From an uncultured Mucilaginibacter sp. (GTDB lineage Bacteria > Bacteroidota > Bacteroidia > Sphingobacteriales > Sphingobacteriaceae), in contig CAJYJH010000029.1 in the NCBI GenBank assembly GCA_913775265.1, positions 1 to 62,676 on the forward strand: a DNA stretch of 62,676 nucleotides. Direction: 5' to 3'. Shown here piece after piece: positions 1-8,562 of this stretch (position 1 is its first letter; the number at the start of each line of letters is the position of its first letter). The notes under the pieces are model-generated. The model ran no database searches, had not been told where the DNA came from, and saw only the letters and a list, made by a program, of their open reading frames with translations. The position numbers were made by a program, and so were the translations under genes.

Positions 1-414
1 TAAACGTCGGGCCTTGTCGGCCATGTCGGTAAACCCGGCCTGGTCTATGCGGTTAATACCGGCATTACACTGGTTAATAGCGCGGTAAAACAGCCTGAAG
101 ATAGTACCGGCCGAACTTGGAGATGCCGGGGTTAAACCAATGTACTTGGTTACCTGGTTTGCATAACTAATTTTATTGGCTGTAAACCAAAGGTCGGTAC
201 CGCCTTCAGAAATCAAAGGTCCGTCCTCTTTACCATAATAAGCTCTTTGCTCCTGGTAGGCGCCGTTCACAGCGGTTACAAAACCTTCGGGAGTGGTCCA
301 GGTGGCATCGGCAGTGGCGCCGCCCGGGTTATATTCGTCGAGCCGTTTGCTGCACGACAGCAGCGAAACTGCAATTATGCTCACACCGGCAATTTTATAT
401 AAGTTCCTTTTCAT
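1..414 (-). CDS. SusD/RagB-family outer-membrane lipoprotein (N-terminal part only)
   Basis: The frame opens at the ATG at 414 (an in-frame ATG at 420 is also possible) and runs off the left edge, so only about 138 N-terminal residues are seen. They begin with a lipoprotein signal (MKRNLYKIAG... then LLSCSKRLDEYNP), followed by the N-terminal SusD-like region (YQEQRAYYG, GGTDLWF). SusD proteins are surface glycan- or nutrient-binding lids that sit on a SusC channel. The gene starts 19 bases after the stop of the SusC gene at 434-3469, the usual SusC-SusD order, so the two are almost certainly one operon. Substrate cannot be told from this fragment. Confidence 0.9.
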   Translation of the reverse strand, partial: MKRNLYKIAGVSIIAVSLLSCSKRLDEYNPGGATADATWTTPEGFVTAVNGAYQEQRAYYGKEDGPLISEGGTDLWFTANKISYANQVTKYIGLTPASPSSAGTIFRLFYRAINQCNAGINRIDQAGFTDMADKARRL

Positions 415-433
415 GGTCATCTTAAAAAATAAA

Positions 434-3400
434 TTAAAAATCAAGGTTTACACCAAATACTAACTGGCGGCTAAGTGGCGAAGATTCGGCACCGCCACGC
501 TCTGGGTCGTAGTTGCGCAGCAAATCGCTTTTAGCGTACGTAAACATGTTTGATGCTGTGGCATAAAAACGCATGCTGCCGATTTTTAAGCGGTCGGTTA
601 CATTTTTAGGCAGCGTATAACCTAATGAGATGTTCTTCACTTTAAAGAACGATCCGTCGATATAAAACAATGACGTGTAGTTTGTATTGTACAAGTTGGA
701 CAGGTTACCACGGCCCGGACGAGGGAAATCATTGCTTGGGTTGGTTGGCGTCCAGTAATTAAAGTTGGCAGGTCCGTTTTGCGCTGCCGACGGATCAAAA
801 CGTCCCAAAAACTCGCCGTATACCATTTGGCCGTAACGGGCAATGATGAATACGTTCAGGTCGAAGTTTTTGTAGGTAAACGTATTTTGTAAGCCGCCAT
901 ACCACTGTGGTTGAGCATGGCCAATTACGGTGCGGTCGTTATTCGGGTCGATGATGCCATCGCCGTTTAAGTCTTCTACCTTAATGCTGCCTGGCTGGTA
1001 CTGCGCCCCGGTGGCACTGCCAAAGCGGGTGCCGGTTTCGCCGTTTTGCCAGATACCGATTTTGCGGTAGTTGTAAAAAGATTGCACCTGCGAACCGATA
1101 AACAGCGACTCACGCTCAATGTTGGATGCAAAGATGTCACGACCATCAACCAGGCTTAAAATTTTCTCGGCATTGTGTGAGAACGTACCGGTGGTAGACC
1201 ATTTGAAGTCTTTGGTTTGAACGTTAACCGTTGATAAAGTGATGTTGATGCCTTGGTTTTGTGTTGATGCAATATTTTGGTAAACAGTAGTTTGACCGCT
1301 TGACTGCGGCAGCGTACGTGGGTATAACAAACCGGTAGTTTTGGTGCGGTACCAATCAACGGTTAAAGTAACACGGTTTTTGAATGCAGCTATGTCGGTA
1401 CCTATGTCAAGTGTATGAGATTTTTCCCAACCTAACTCAGGATTTCCTACAATGCCATTAAAGGTATAAGCCGGGGCTGCAACGTTGCCAAAACCCATAC
1501 GCACAATGCCGATTTGGCTCTGGGTATCATATGGTCTGATGGTTGAATTGCCGGTAATACCATAACTTGCCCGTAATTTTAAATTATCCAGCTGGCGTAC
1601 ATCCTTCATGAAATCTTCGCGGTTGATGACCCAGCCTGCCGATACCGACGGGAAAGCATCCCACTTATTGCCCGGTGCCAGTCTTGAAGCACCGTCCCAG
1701 CGCATAGTGCCCTGAAACAGGTATTTACCATCAAAACTATAGTTTAACCTGCCTGCATAGGCCATCAGGTCAAACCGGGTAAATGATGATGTAGTGGTAC
1801 GGGTACTGGCCTCGGTACCTGCCAGGTTATAAAATAACTGCGACGACAGTACGCCCCTGATACCGGCAGCAGTAGCATCCTCCACATCACTGTGTATGTA
1901 GCTGGTTAACGCTGTAGCGGTAAAGCTGTGCTTTTGTATTTGTTTGTTATACGTTAATACGTTATCCCAGTTGTAATATCTTGAGCTGGAATTGTTGATA
2001 CCCGCATACGAGTAACGCTGGTTGTTTTGTGTAAGCGAAAACGGATCATAAAACTGTCCGCGGCGACTGTTGCCCAGTACCGTACCCAGGTTAGAGCGGA
2101 ACGTTAAACCTTTAATAGGTGACAATTCAACAAATGCAGTAGCGTTGATTTCATTACCGGTGGTTTGGTCTACCGAAGCATTGGTACGCTGATCGGTAAT
2201 CGGGCTGATGGCATTGGTTGAACCGGCAATAGGGAAAATATTAATAGAGCCGTCAGCGTTGTATGGTGTACCCAAAGGCAATGCTGTTAAAGCCTGCGAG
2301 ATAGGATCGCGGCGGGCATTGGTACGGGTAAATGCCAACTGGCCTAATATACCGGTTTTTACCCAGCTGTTAAGTTTATGTTCAACATTATAACGGAAAT
2401 TATAACGGCTGTAATTATTATTTACCAGCTGGCCTTCTTCTCTGAAGTAACCCAACGAAAACGCTGCCGTGGTATTTTCACTACCTCCGCGCACGCTAAC
2501 GGTATGACTTTGCTGACTGCCATTTTTAGTGGCCAGATCCATCCAGTTTACAAACTGTCCGGCCTGTACGGCAGCCAATTCGCCGGCATTAGGGAACACG
2601 ACATTATCGGCCGGTATCACGCCATTGGCGTCACGGTACGACTCCCGGCGCAAATTAATAAAGTCCTCGCCCTGGCGCGGCTCCGGAAACTTGGTCCAGC
2701 CGTTAACACCATAATAGCCGTTATACGATATCTTTGCTTTGCCCTTAATGCCTTTTTTGGTGGTGATGATAATTACACCGTTGGCACCCTGAGAACCATA
2801 GATAGCCGTTGATGACGCATCCTGCAACACCTCAATGCTTTCAATATCATTAGGGTTGATGTTGTTGATGCTGCCACCGTTTTGCACCCCATCAACTACC
2901 AGCAAAGGCGCGTTAGGATTTACACCTGCCGCCACGTTGGCAGCCAGAGGTATAGAGCGCGTACCGCGTAGCTGTATGTTCACTCCCGCTCCGGCATTAC
3001 CCGAGCTACGGGTTATATCCACACCGGCAGCGCGGCCTTGTATAGCCTCGAGCGGGTTATGCGTTGGCGCCTTAACAATATCGGCTGCCTTAACAGACGA
3101 TACGGCACCGGTCAGGTCGCGGCGTTTTATTGTGCCAAAACCCACCACAACCACATCATCAAGCGAGTTTTGTTGCAGGGCCAGTTTAATGGTTACATCC
3201 TGCTCGGCAGCGGTAAAAGTTACGGTTTGCGGGGCGTAACCAACGTATTTCACTTCCAGCGTAACCGGTCCGGCGGGCACATTTAGGTTAAACTTACCGT
3301 TTACATCGGTAATGCTGCCCGTAGTTGTGCCTCTAACGGTAACGGCCGCACCAATAAGCGGGTCGCTGTTACTGGCATCCAGCACACGGCCGGTCAATGC

Positions 3401-3469
3401 ACGCGTTTGGGCATGCACTACAGCTGTTGTAAAGAATAATAAACACCATAAATAGAATTTTCTCATCAT
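434..3469 (-). CDS. SusC/RagA-family TonB-dependent outer-membrane transporter
   Basis: About 1011 residues, normal for SusC. A signal peptide ending in VVHAQT is followed by a carboxypeptidase-D-like beta-sandwich (GRVLDASNSDPLIGAAVTVRG), a TonB-box-like DDVVVVGFG, the plug domain with the typical IQGRAAGVDI and DDA-like stretch EVLQDASSTAIYGSQGANGV, then a 22-strand barrel ending in QLVFGVNLDF with the C-terminal Phe required for barrel assembly. It imports large substrates, often oligosaccharides, across the outer membrane using TonB/ExbBD energy. In-frame ATGs exist at 3478, 3469 and 3466; 3469 or 3466 leaves the best signal peptide. The partner SusD follows at 414. No anti-sigma or hybrid regulator is visible next to it, so its inducer is unknown. 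Confidence 0.95.
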   Translation of the reverse strand: MMRKFYLWCLLFFTTAVVHAQTRALTGRVLDASNSDPLIGAAVTVRGTTTGSITDVNGKFNLNVPAGPVTLEVKYVGYAPQTVTFTAAEQDVTIKLALQQNSLDDVVVVGFGTIKRRDLTGAVSSVKAADIVKAPTHNPLEAIQGRAAGVDITRSSGNAGAGVNIQLRGTRSIPLAANVAAGVNPNAPLLVVDGVQNGGSINNINPNDIESIEVLQDASSTAIYGSQGANGVIIITTKKGIKGKAKISYNGYYGVNGWTKFPEPRQGEDFINLRRESYRDANGVIPADNVVFPNAGELAAVQAGQFVNWMDLATKNGSQQSHTVSVRGGSENTTAAFSLGYFREEGQLVNNNYSRYNFRYNVEHKLNSWVKTGILGQLAFTRTNARRDPISQALTALPLGTPYNADGSINIFPIAGSTNAISPITDQRTNASVDQTTGNEINATAFVELSPIKGLTFRSNLGTVLGNSRRGQFYDPFSLTQNNQRYSYAGINNSSSRYYNWDNVLTYNKQIQKHSFTATALTSYIHSDVEDATAAGIRGVLSSQLFYNLAGTEASTRTTTSSFTRFDLMAYAGRLNYSFDGKYLFQGTMRWDGASRLAPGNKWDAFPSVSAGWVINREDFMKDVRQLDNLKLRASYGITGNSTIRPYDTQSQIGIVRMGFGNVAAPAYTFNGIVGNPELGWEKSHTLDIGTDIAAFKNRVTLTVDWYRTKTTGLLYPRTLPQSSGQTTVYQNIASTQNQGINITLSTVNVQTKDFKWSTTGTFSHNAEKILSLVDGRDIFASNIERESLFIGSQVQSFYNYRKIGIWQNGETGTRFGSATGAQYQPGSIKVEDLNGDGIIDPNNDRTVIGHAQPQWYGGLQNTFTYKNFDLNVFIIARYGQMVYGEFLGRFDPSAAQNGPANFNYWTPTNPSNDFPRPGRGNLSNLYNTNYTSLFYIDGSFFKVKNISLGYTLPKNVTDRLKIGSMRFYATASNMFTYAKSDLLRNYDPERGGAESSPLSRQLVFGVNLDF

Positions 3470-3478
3470 ACAGATCAT

Positions 3479-3934
3479 TAAAAAGTTTAAATAGATTTTG
3501 CGTTGCCGCTCCGTTTAAGCGAAAGGCATTAAATAAGCATGCCTGCCGACAGCCGACAGCGCCAACTAAAAATCAAAGCTTAACTTAGGTTAACTTGAGG
3601 GGCTAAAACTGTTTATTGTTGTGGCTTCAAAAGTAGGTTTTGCGATATTTTTAGATTCTGAAAAGTTCTCTAATTTCTGTAGAATATTATCATTACAAGA
3701 TAATTTCTTATCACTTTCTAATTTTTAATTAAAATAAAGGCAAAATAATTCCTAAAGGGTGTATAAGCCAAGTACTTAGCAACAAGACATTTGTCGGATT
3801 TTGACACAAATAAATTAGAAAATAATTAGAATAAAATTAGATCATTATATGAACATTTTTTCTTAATATAATAACATCAGAACACGATGCTTAACAGCCG
3901 AGGTGGCTTGCGATTTTTTATTTTAAGCTGCCTT
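3479..3934 (-). promoter_or_regulatory. Non-coding upstream region of the SusC/SusD operon with a candidate promoter
   Basis: No convincing gene is present. Read on the minus strand, 3635-3628 is TACTTTTG, an exact match to the Bacteroidetes -7 element TAnnTTTG; no clean -33 TTTG lies at the ideal distance. If used, it gives an untranslated leader of about 150 bases before the SusC start. The stretch 3640-3890 is very AT-rich. A short direct repeat (GCCGACA twice, 3543-3558) is present. Promoter call is a motif match only. Confidence 0.4.
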
Positions 3935-4345
3935 TTACTTTGACTGATGAGCCCCGTAACCAACTATGATTTGGTAGTAAGTGTCCATCTCCGCTTCCAG
4001 TTCGGATAGATTATTTAAGGCAAGCTGAGTGTTGGTATAAGGTAGTCGTTGTACCAGGCATTGCTCCCAGATGGTACCAAAGTTGGTGATACTGGCAATC
4101 ACCTGAATAACATAGGCCACCGAGGCCTGCGGTTGCTCAAACTCAATTTTGTCGAGCACATGCAAATGCTGCATCAGGTCGTAAATCAAAAAAGGCAGGC
4201 GCTTTTCGGCGATTATGCGGATGTGCGTTTCGGCGCTGTTTACCCTGGTGCTGTAAGATGGCTCAATGTTGATTTTTTGTGCGTCGATGTATTGCAGCAC
4301 TATATTTTTGAGGGCATCCTGAATTTGCTGTAATCGTGCGGTCAT
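3935..4345 (-). CDS. Hypothetical protein, 136 aa
   Basis: I do not recognise the family. The product is a soluble, largely helical protein without signal peptide or membrane segment. Its ATG (4345) overlaps the TGA of the preceding gene in an ATGA arrangement, which implies translational coupling and a two-gene operon with the small protein upstream (4342-4569). Coding character is supported by the coupling and by a long open frame with normal amino-acid composition. No function can be assigned. Confidence 0.7.
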   Translation of the reverse strand: MTARLQQIQDALKNIVLQYIDAQKINIEPSYSTRVNSAETHIRIIAEKRLPFLIYDLMQHLHVLDKIEFEQPQASVAYVIQVIASITNFGTIWEQCLVQRLPYTNTQLALNNLSELEAEMDTYYQIIVGYGAHQSK

Positions 4346-4569
4346 GGGTTAAAGGCTTGCTGGTAAAGGTTGTCGACCACCGTTTTAACATGCGGCGGGC
4401 AATCGGCCGTGTATTCCAACTCGGGCTTACAGGCAGTTTTCGGCTTGATAACCGGAACGCCCGGATGCACCACGGTGAAGTACTTCTTTAAATCTATTTT
4501 TTGCTTGCGGCTAATACTGCGCACATACTGCCCGAAAACATACAGGCGTAGGTAGAATGTATGGGTCAT
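4342..4569 (-). CDS. Small hypothetical protein, 75-99 aa
   Basis: The open frame can start at the ATG at 4641 (99 aa) or at 4569 (75 aa, MTHTFYLRLYVF...). I prefer 4569 because the longer start would run into the DnaA-box-like cluster at 4634-4687 and its extra N-terminus has no protein-like features. Basic N-terminal half, two cysteines in the C-terminal part (TACKPE, ADCPPH). The stop overlaps the start of the 136-aa gene by four bases (ATGA). No known family recognised. Confidence 0.55.
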   Translation of the reverse strand: MTHTFYLRLYVFGQYVRSISRKQKIDLKKYFTVVHPGVPVIKPKTACKPELEYTADCPPHVKTVVDNLYQQAFNP

Positions 4570-4633
4570 AGCATAAAAATTTAAGTATCGGCATGTGTAT
4601 GTCAGAGCAATTTTGAAGCCTGTGTGCCAAACT

Positions 4634-4790
4634 TTATCCACAACTTACTGACACGAAGGCTAAACTTTTCCACAGTGGTGTTGATAAGTTAAAACAACAC
4701 ACTATTTAAGCATACATATATCTATATAAATCAAATACTTAAATATTTATCTATTATAAACTACTTTAACGTGAAAAGCACAATGTAATT
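4634..4790. other. Cluster of DnaA-box-like sites next to an AT-rich tract
   Basis: TTATCCACA at 4634-4642 is a perfect DnaA box. TTTTCCACA at 4666-4674 fits the relaxed consensus TTWTNCACA. TGTTGATAA at 4679-4687 is the reverse of TTATCAACA, one mismatch. All lie within 54 bases and are followed by about 100 bases that are mostly A/T (4688-4790), resembling an unwinding element. The genes on either side diverge (unknown operon leftward, Ku/LigD rightward). It could be a replication origin, a DnaA-titration or DnaA-regulated promoter site, or chance. The predominantly leftward genes further right (37-62 kb) speak against a bidirectional chromosome origin exactly here. Confidence 0.35.
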
Positions 4791-4850
4791 ATCGGCAAGG
4801 CAAACCTAAAAGTGCTATCCGAGGTTAACTTAGCTACAATACATTAGGTT

Positions 4851-5621
4851 ATGAGATCGATTTGGAATGGTTCGATAGGTTTTGGGTTGGTCAATATTCC
4901 AATCAAATTATACTCAGCTGTACAGAGCAGCTCGCTTGATCTGGATATGCTCGACGGCCGCGACCACTCGCGCATACGCTTTTTGCGGGTAAATGAACAT
5001 ACTCACAAAGAGGTGCCCTACGAAAAAATTGTTCGGGCCTACAAGCTCGATGACGAGTATGTGGTGCTGGAAGAACAGGATTTTGAAGATGCGAGTCCCG
5101 AAAAAAGCAAGCTGATAGAGATTGAAAGCTTTGTTGAGGTAGACGACATCAACCCTATGTATTACGAAACCTCGTATTATGCCGAACCCGATGCCAAAAA
5201 TGCAAAGGCTTACGCCCTGCTGCTGGAAGCACTGCACAAAACTGGCAAAGCCGGGCTGGGCCGTTTTGTGTTGCGCAACACCGAAAGCCTGTGCATCATT
5301 CACCCTGTAGAGCATGCCCTGGTGATTACCCGCATCCGGTTTTCGCAAGAGCTGCGCTCGGAGGAAGGTTTGAAGTTGCCGACTGAAACTCATGTCACCA
5401 AAAAAGAACTGGATATGGGCCTGGCGCTCATTAAACAATACACCGAAGACTTTGACGTATCGAAGTTTAAGGATGAATACGCCGGTGAACTGATGAAGAT
5501 CATCAAGTTGAAAGCGAAAGGCAAACGCCCTACCATTAAAAAGATGAAAGTGGCCAAAACCCCGAGCACCGATTTATACGAACAACTGATGCAAAGCCTG
5601 CAAACCAAAAAGGGAGCATAA
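4851..5621 (+). CDS. ku: Ku protein, non-homologous end-joining
   Basis: A 256-aa bacterial Ku homologue: opening MRSIWNGSIGFGLVNIPIKL is the family signature, followed by the Ku core beta-barrel (RFLRVNEHTHKEVPYE, YYAEPDAKNAKAYALL) and a Lys-rich C-terminal tail that in this family contacts DNA or LigD. As a homodimer it threads onto DNA double-strand break ends and recruits LigD. Length is typical. The LigD gene begins three bases after the Ku stop, so both are made from one message. The upstream region is AT-rich and carries the DnaA-box-like cluster; no sporulation-type control is evident. Confidence 0.97.
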   Translation: MRSIWNGSIGFGLVNIPIKLYSAVQSSSLDLDMLDGRDHSRIRFLRVNEHTHKEVPYEKIVRAYKLDDEYVVLEEQDFEDASPEKSKLIEIESFVEVDDINPMYYETSYYAEPDAKNAKAYALLLEALHKTGKAGLGRFVLRNTESLCIIHPVEHALVITRIRFSQELRSEEGLKLPTETHVTKKELDMGLALIKQYTEDFDVSKFKDEYAGELMKIIKLKAKGKRPTIKKMKVAKTPSTDLYEQLMQSLQTKKGA

Positions 5622-5624
5622 GTT

Positions 5625-8138
5625 ATGGCACTGCAGGAATACAAGCAAAAGCGCAACTTTGAAAAAACAAATGAGCCAAAAGCTAAGCCAGCCAAGCGCA
5701 ACACCAAAGAGTTAAGCTTTGTGGTTCAGCGGCACCACGCCTCGCGCCTGCATTATGATTTCAGGCTGGAGCTTGATGGCGTGCTGAAAAGCTGGGCCGT
5801 GCCTAAAGGCCCATCTATGAACCCCGGCGACAAGCGCCTGGCCATGATGGTGGAGGACCACCCATACGATTACAAGTATTTTGAAGGCATCATCCCTAAC
5901 GGCGGTTATGGTGCCGGGGTAGTCATTACCTGGGACCATGGCACCTACACCTCACTGGCCGACAACCGTAAGGACGATGTTAAAAACCTGCATGCCGGGC
6001 TTAAAGCCGGTAACCTTAAATTTAGATTAGATGGAGAGATATTAAGGGGCGAGTTTGCACTGGTAAAATTAAAAACCGGTAAAGAAGATAATGCCTGGCT
6101 ACTGATTAAACACAAGGATGAATTTGCTGTAACGACCAAATTTGACAGCGAGGTTTTAGTGCCAGATAATATCAAGGTACTGAAAAACAACAAAGACGGG
6201 AAACTAAAAAAGCTACCCAAACACGAAATTGAAAAACCCGAAGCACCCAACCCATCCAAAGCTAATGTAAAACCCAAAACGGAGCAGGATAAAAAAGATA
6301 CCGTTTACCCCTACAAACCCATGCTGGCCAAACTGGAAGAAAAACTGTTTGAGGATAAGCAATGGCTGTACGAACCCAAGATTGACGGTTACCGTGCCCT
6401 GGCCTACACCGGTATCAAAACGGCCCTGATATCGCGTAACGGCATCGAGTTTAACGATAAATATGACAAAGTATTTAAAGACCTGAAAGCTATAGCTGAA
6501 GAAGCGGTGTTAGACGGTGAAATTGTACTTGAAGACGACCGTGGCAAAAGCGCGTTTCAGGATCTGCAAAACTACAGCAGCCAGAAAAATAAGCGTGTAT
6601 TGAAATATTATGTATTTGATTTACTGTTGCTGAAAGGCCATGACCTGCGCGAATTGCCGCTGATTAAACGTAAAGAACTGCTGAAAGCATTATTAACTAA
6701 CTTGCCCGCTGATACCTCCATCATTTACCTGGAACACGTGATGGGTAAGGGTGCCGACATGCTGGTTAAATCGCAAAAACTGGGATGGGAAGGTGTTATT
6801 GGTAAAGACAGCCAGAGCATGTATGAGGCCGGGCGGCGGTCTGACAGGTGGCTGAAGTTTAAACACCAGGCCTCGCAGGAGGCCGTGATTTGCGGGTATA
6901 CGCAGCCTAAGGGCGCCCGTAAGCATATTGGCTCGCTGGTGCTGGGCATTAACCAGGGTGAGCAGATTAAGTATGTGGGCAACTGCGGCACCGGCTTTAC
7001 TACCGAAACTTTGAAAGACCTATACGAAAAACTGCAGCCGCTCGAAACTGATAGCAAGCCTTTTACCGATAAGGTAAATTACCACGGCAAGGTAACCTGG
7101 GTAAAGCCCGAGCTGGTTTGCGAGGTGTATTATGCCGAGTGGACCGCCGACGGCAGCATGCGCCACCCTGTTTACAAAGGTTTACGAGTTGATAAGGAAC
7201 CCAATCAAGTGGTGCCCGAATTACCTGGCAAACAAATGGCCGACGAGCAAACTATTAAATTGGGCAGGCATCAAGTAAAACTGACCAACCAAAACAAACT
7301 GTACTGGAAACAGGAAGGCATTACCAAAGGCGAACTATTGGCTTATTACCGCGAGGTTGCGCAACTGATGCTACCCTATCTTAAAAATAAAGCCGTCTCG
7401 ATGCGCCGGCAGCCTAACGGAATTGAAGACCAGGGCTTTTTTCAGAAAGATGTAGATCCTGCGCACTTGCCTGCCTGGGTTAAAACGCACGAACTGTATT
7501 CGGAGAGTAACGACAAGGACATCAATTATATCATCGGCAACAATGAGGCCACCTTACTGTACATGGTGAATTTAGGTTGTATCGAGATTAACCCCTGGCT
7601 CAGCAATTACACCACGCCCGATAAGCCCGATTATTTAGTGATAGATATAGACCCGCATGATGTACCCTTTACCGAAGCGGTGGAAGTTGCCTTGAAAACT
7701 AAAGAAGCTTTTGACCGCATGAACCTGCCGGTTTTTATCAAAACCTCCGGCTCCAAAGGCCTACACATTTACTGTTACATAGGTGCGGCCTACGATTACG
7801 ATTTTGTAAAAACCTTTGCCGAATATGTGGCCAACCTGGTACACGATGAACTGCCCGACACCACCAGCGTGGAACGCAATCCCGCCAAACGCAAAAACAA
7901 AACTTACATAGATTTTTTGCAAAACCGCCGTGGTCAAACCATTGCCGCCCCCTATTCGGTACGGCCCAAGCTTGGAGCCACCATAGCCACGCCCCTGCAT
8001 TGGAACGAGGTTAATAATAATCTGTCGCTGGCCGACTTTACTATTTACACACTTAAAGACCGGTTAGCGAAGGTGGACGACCCGTGGAAAGATATACACC
8101 GGAAAAAAGCTAATTTGAAAAAGGCTTTGGAGCGTTGA
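5625..8138 (+). CDS. ligD: ATP-dependent DNA ligase D (LigD) with phosphoesterase, ligase and polymerase domains
   Basis: The 837 residues carry all three NHEJ domains in the order PE-ligase-polymerase. PE domain: H37, H43, D45, R47 and H79 (motif RHHASRLHYDFRLE), the metal-binding set that trims 3' ends. Ligase domain: motif I YEPKIDGYR with nucleotidyl-accepting K252, then VLDGEIV and WEGVIGK. Polymerase (primase-like) domain near the C-terminus: metal aspartates D674 and D676 in LVIDIDPH, then GSKGLHIY. The enzyme processes, fills and seals ends held by Ku. Size and order resemble the Pseudomonas-type LigD. Lys-rich linker at about 180-225 joins PE and ligase domains. Start ATG is set by the Ku stop three bases upstream and a GGGAG 12 bases upstream. 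Confidence 0.97.
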   Translation: MALQEYKQKRNFEKTNEPKAKPAKRNTKELSFVVQRHHASRLHYDFRLELDGVLKSWAVPKGPSMNPGDKRLAMMVEDHPYDYKYFEGIIPNGGYGAGVVITWDHGTYTSLADNRKDDVKNLHAGLKAGNLKFRLDGEILRGEFALVKLKTGKEDNAWLLIKHKDEFAVTTKFDSEVLVPDNIKVLKNNKDGKLKKLPKHEIEKPEAPNPSKANVKPKTEQDKKDTVYPYKPMLAKLEEKLFEDKQWLYEPKIDGYRALAYTGIKTALISRNGIEFNDKYDKVFKDLKAIAEEAVLDGEIVLEDDRGKSAFQDLQNYSSQKNKRVLKYYVFDLLLLKGHDLRELPLIKRKELLKALLTNLPADTSIIYLEHVMGKGADMLVKSQKLGWEGVIGKDSQSMYEAGRRSDRWLKFKHQASQEAVICGYTQPKGARKHIGSLVLGINQGEQIKYVGNCGTGFTTETLKDLYEKLQPLETDSKPFTDKVNYHGKVTWVKPELVCEVYYAEWTADGSMRHPVYKGLRVDKEPNQVVPELPGKQMADEQTIKLGRHQVKLTNQNKLYWKQEGITKGELLAYYREVAQLMLPYLKNKAVSMRRQPNGIEDQGFFQKDVDPAHLPAWVKTHELYSESNDKDINYIIGNNEATLLYMVNLGCIEINPWLSNYTTPDKPDYLVIDIDPHDVPFTEAVEVALKTKEAFDRMNLPVFIKTSGSKGLHIYCYIGAAYDYDFVKTFAEYVANLVHDELPDTTSVERNPAKRKNKTYIDFLQNRRGQTIAAPYSVRPKLGATIATPLHWNEVNNNLSLADFTIYTLKDRLAKVDDPWKDIHRKKANLKKALER

Positions 8139-8153
8139 AGAAAGAATGATGGT

Positions 8154-8483
8154 TTATTTTGTATAGCAGACGACTGTCAGAGCATCTTGTAAGTTCTCAA
8201 ATTTTTCTTCAACGTTGCCGAGCACTTCACAGTCGCAACAGCCGCCGTGTTGGTTCAACCAAAAAATAACTTTTTGCACGGGTAGCTCTTGTTGATGTAA
8301 AAAAGCCTCTGTATGGGCTAATGTATGATCACAGGGTTCGTCTGAAAGCTTAACGTCCAAATTTTCAAATAGGTCATGAAAATCATCTACTTGCATCGGT
8401 AAGCTTGCAATGAACGCTTGTTTTTCCTGTTGCTTAAACGCTTTTTTAAGCGCAAGCTGCTTCGATTTCTCTTCGTTAGTCAT
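8154..8483 (-). CDS. DUF2695-like small protein
   Basis: About 109 aa from the ATG at 8483 (the frame can be extended to a TTG at 8513, which I reject). The C-terminal part, CDHTLAHTEAFL ... WLNQHGGCCDCEVLGNVE, matches my memory of the DUF2695 family, which is defined by a CDHT-type motif and a Cys-rich CDCEVLxNV motif. The paired cysteines could bind metal. N-terminal half is a charged helix. Function unknown. It converges with ligD, 15 bases apart, and is not part of that operon. Confidence 0.75.
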   Translation of the reverse strand: MTNEEKSKQLALKKAFKQQEKQAFIASLPMQVDDFHDLFENLDVKLSDEPCDHTLAHTEAFLHQQELPVQKVIFWLNQHGGCCDCEVLGNVEEKFENLQDALTVVCYTK

Positions 8484-8562
8484 TCGTTCATAAATTGCAA
8501 CTAAACATAGCAAATTAACTCAATACTATGATAATCACGAATTTTACACCTAAACTCCCCCC

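Noticed and set aside
2378..3286. Plus-strand ORFs of 80-144 codons inside the SusC gene
   Set aside because: Shadow frames of the SusC coding sequence, low-complexity translations with no domain.
4570..4641. Longer start for the small protein, at ATG 4641
   Set aside because: Would overlap the perfect DnaA-box sequence and adds an extension with no protein-like signature; start 4569 preferred.
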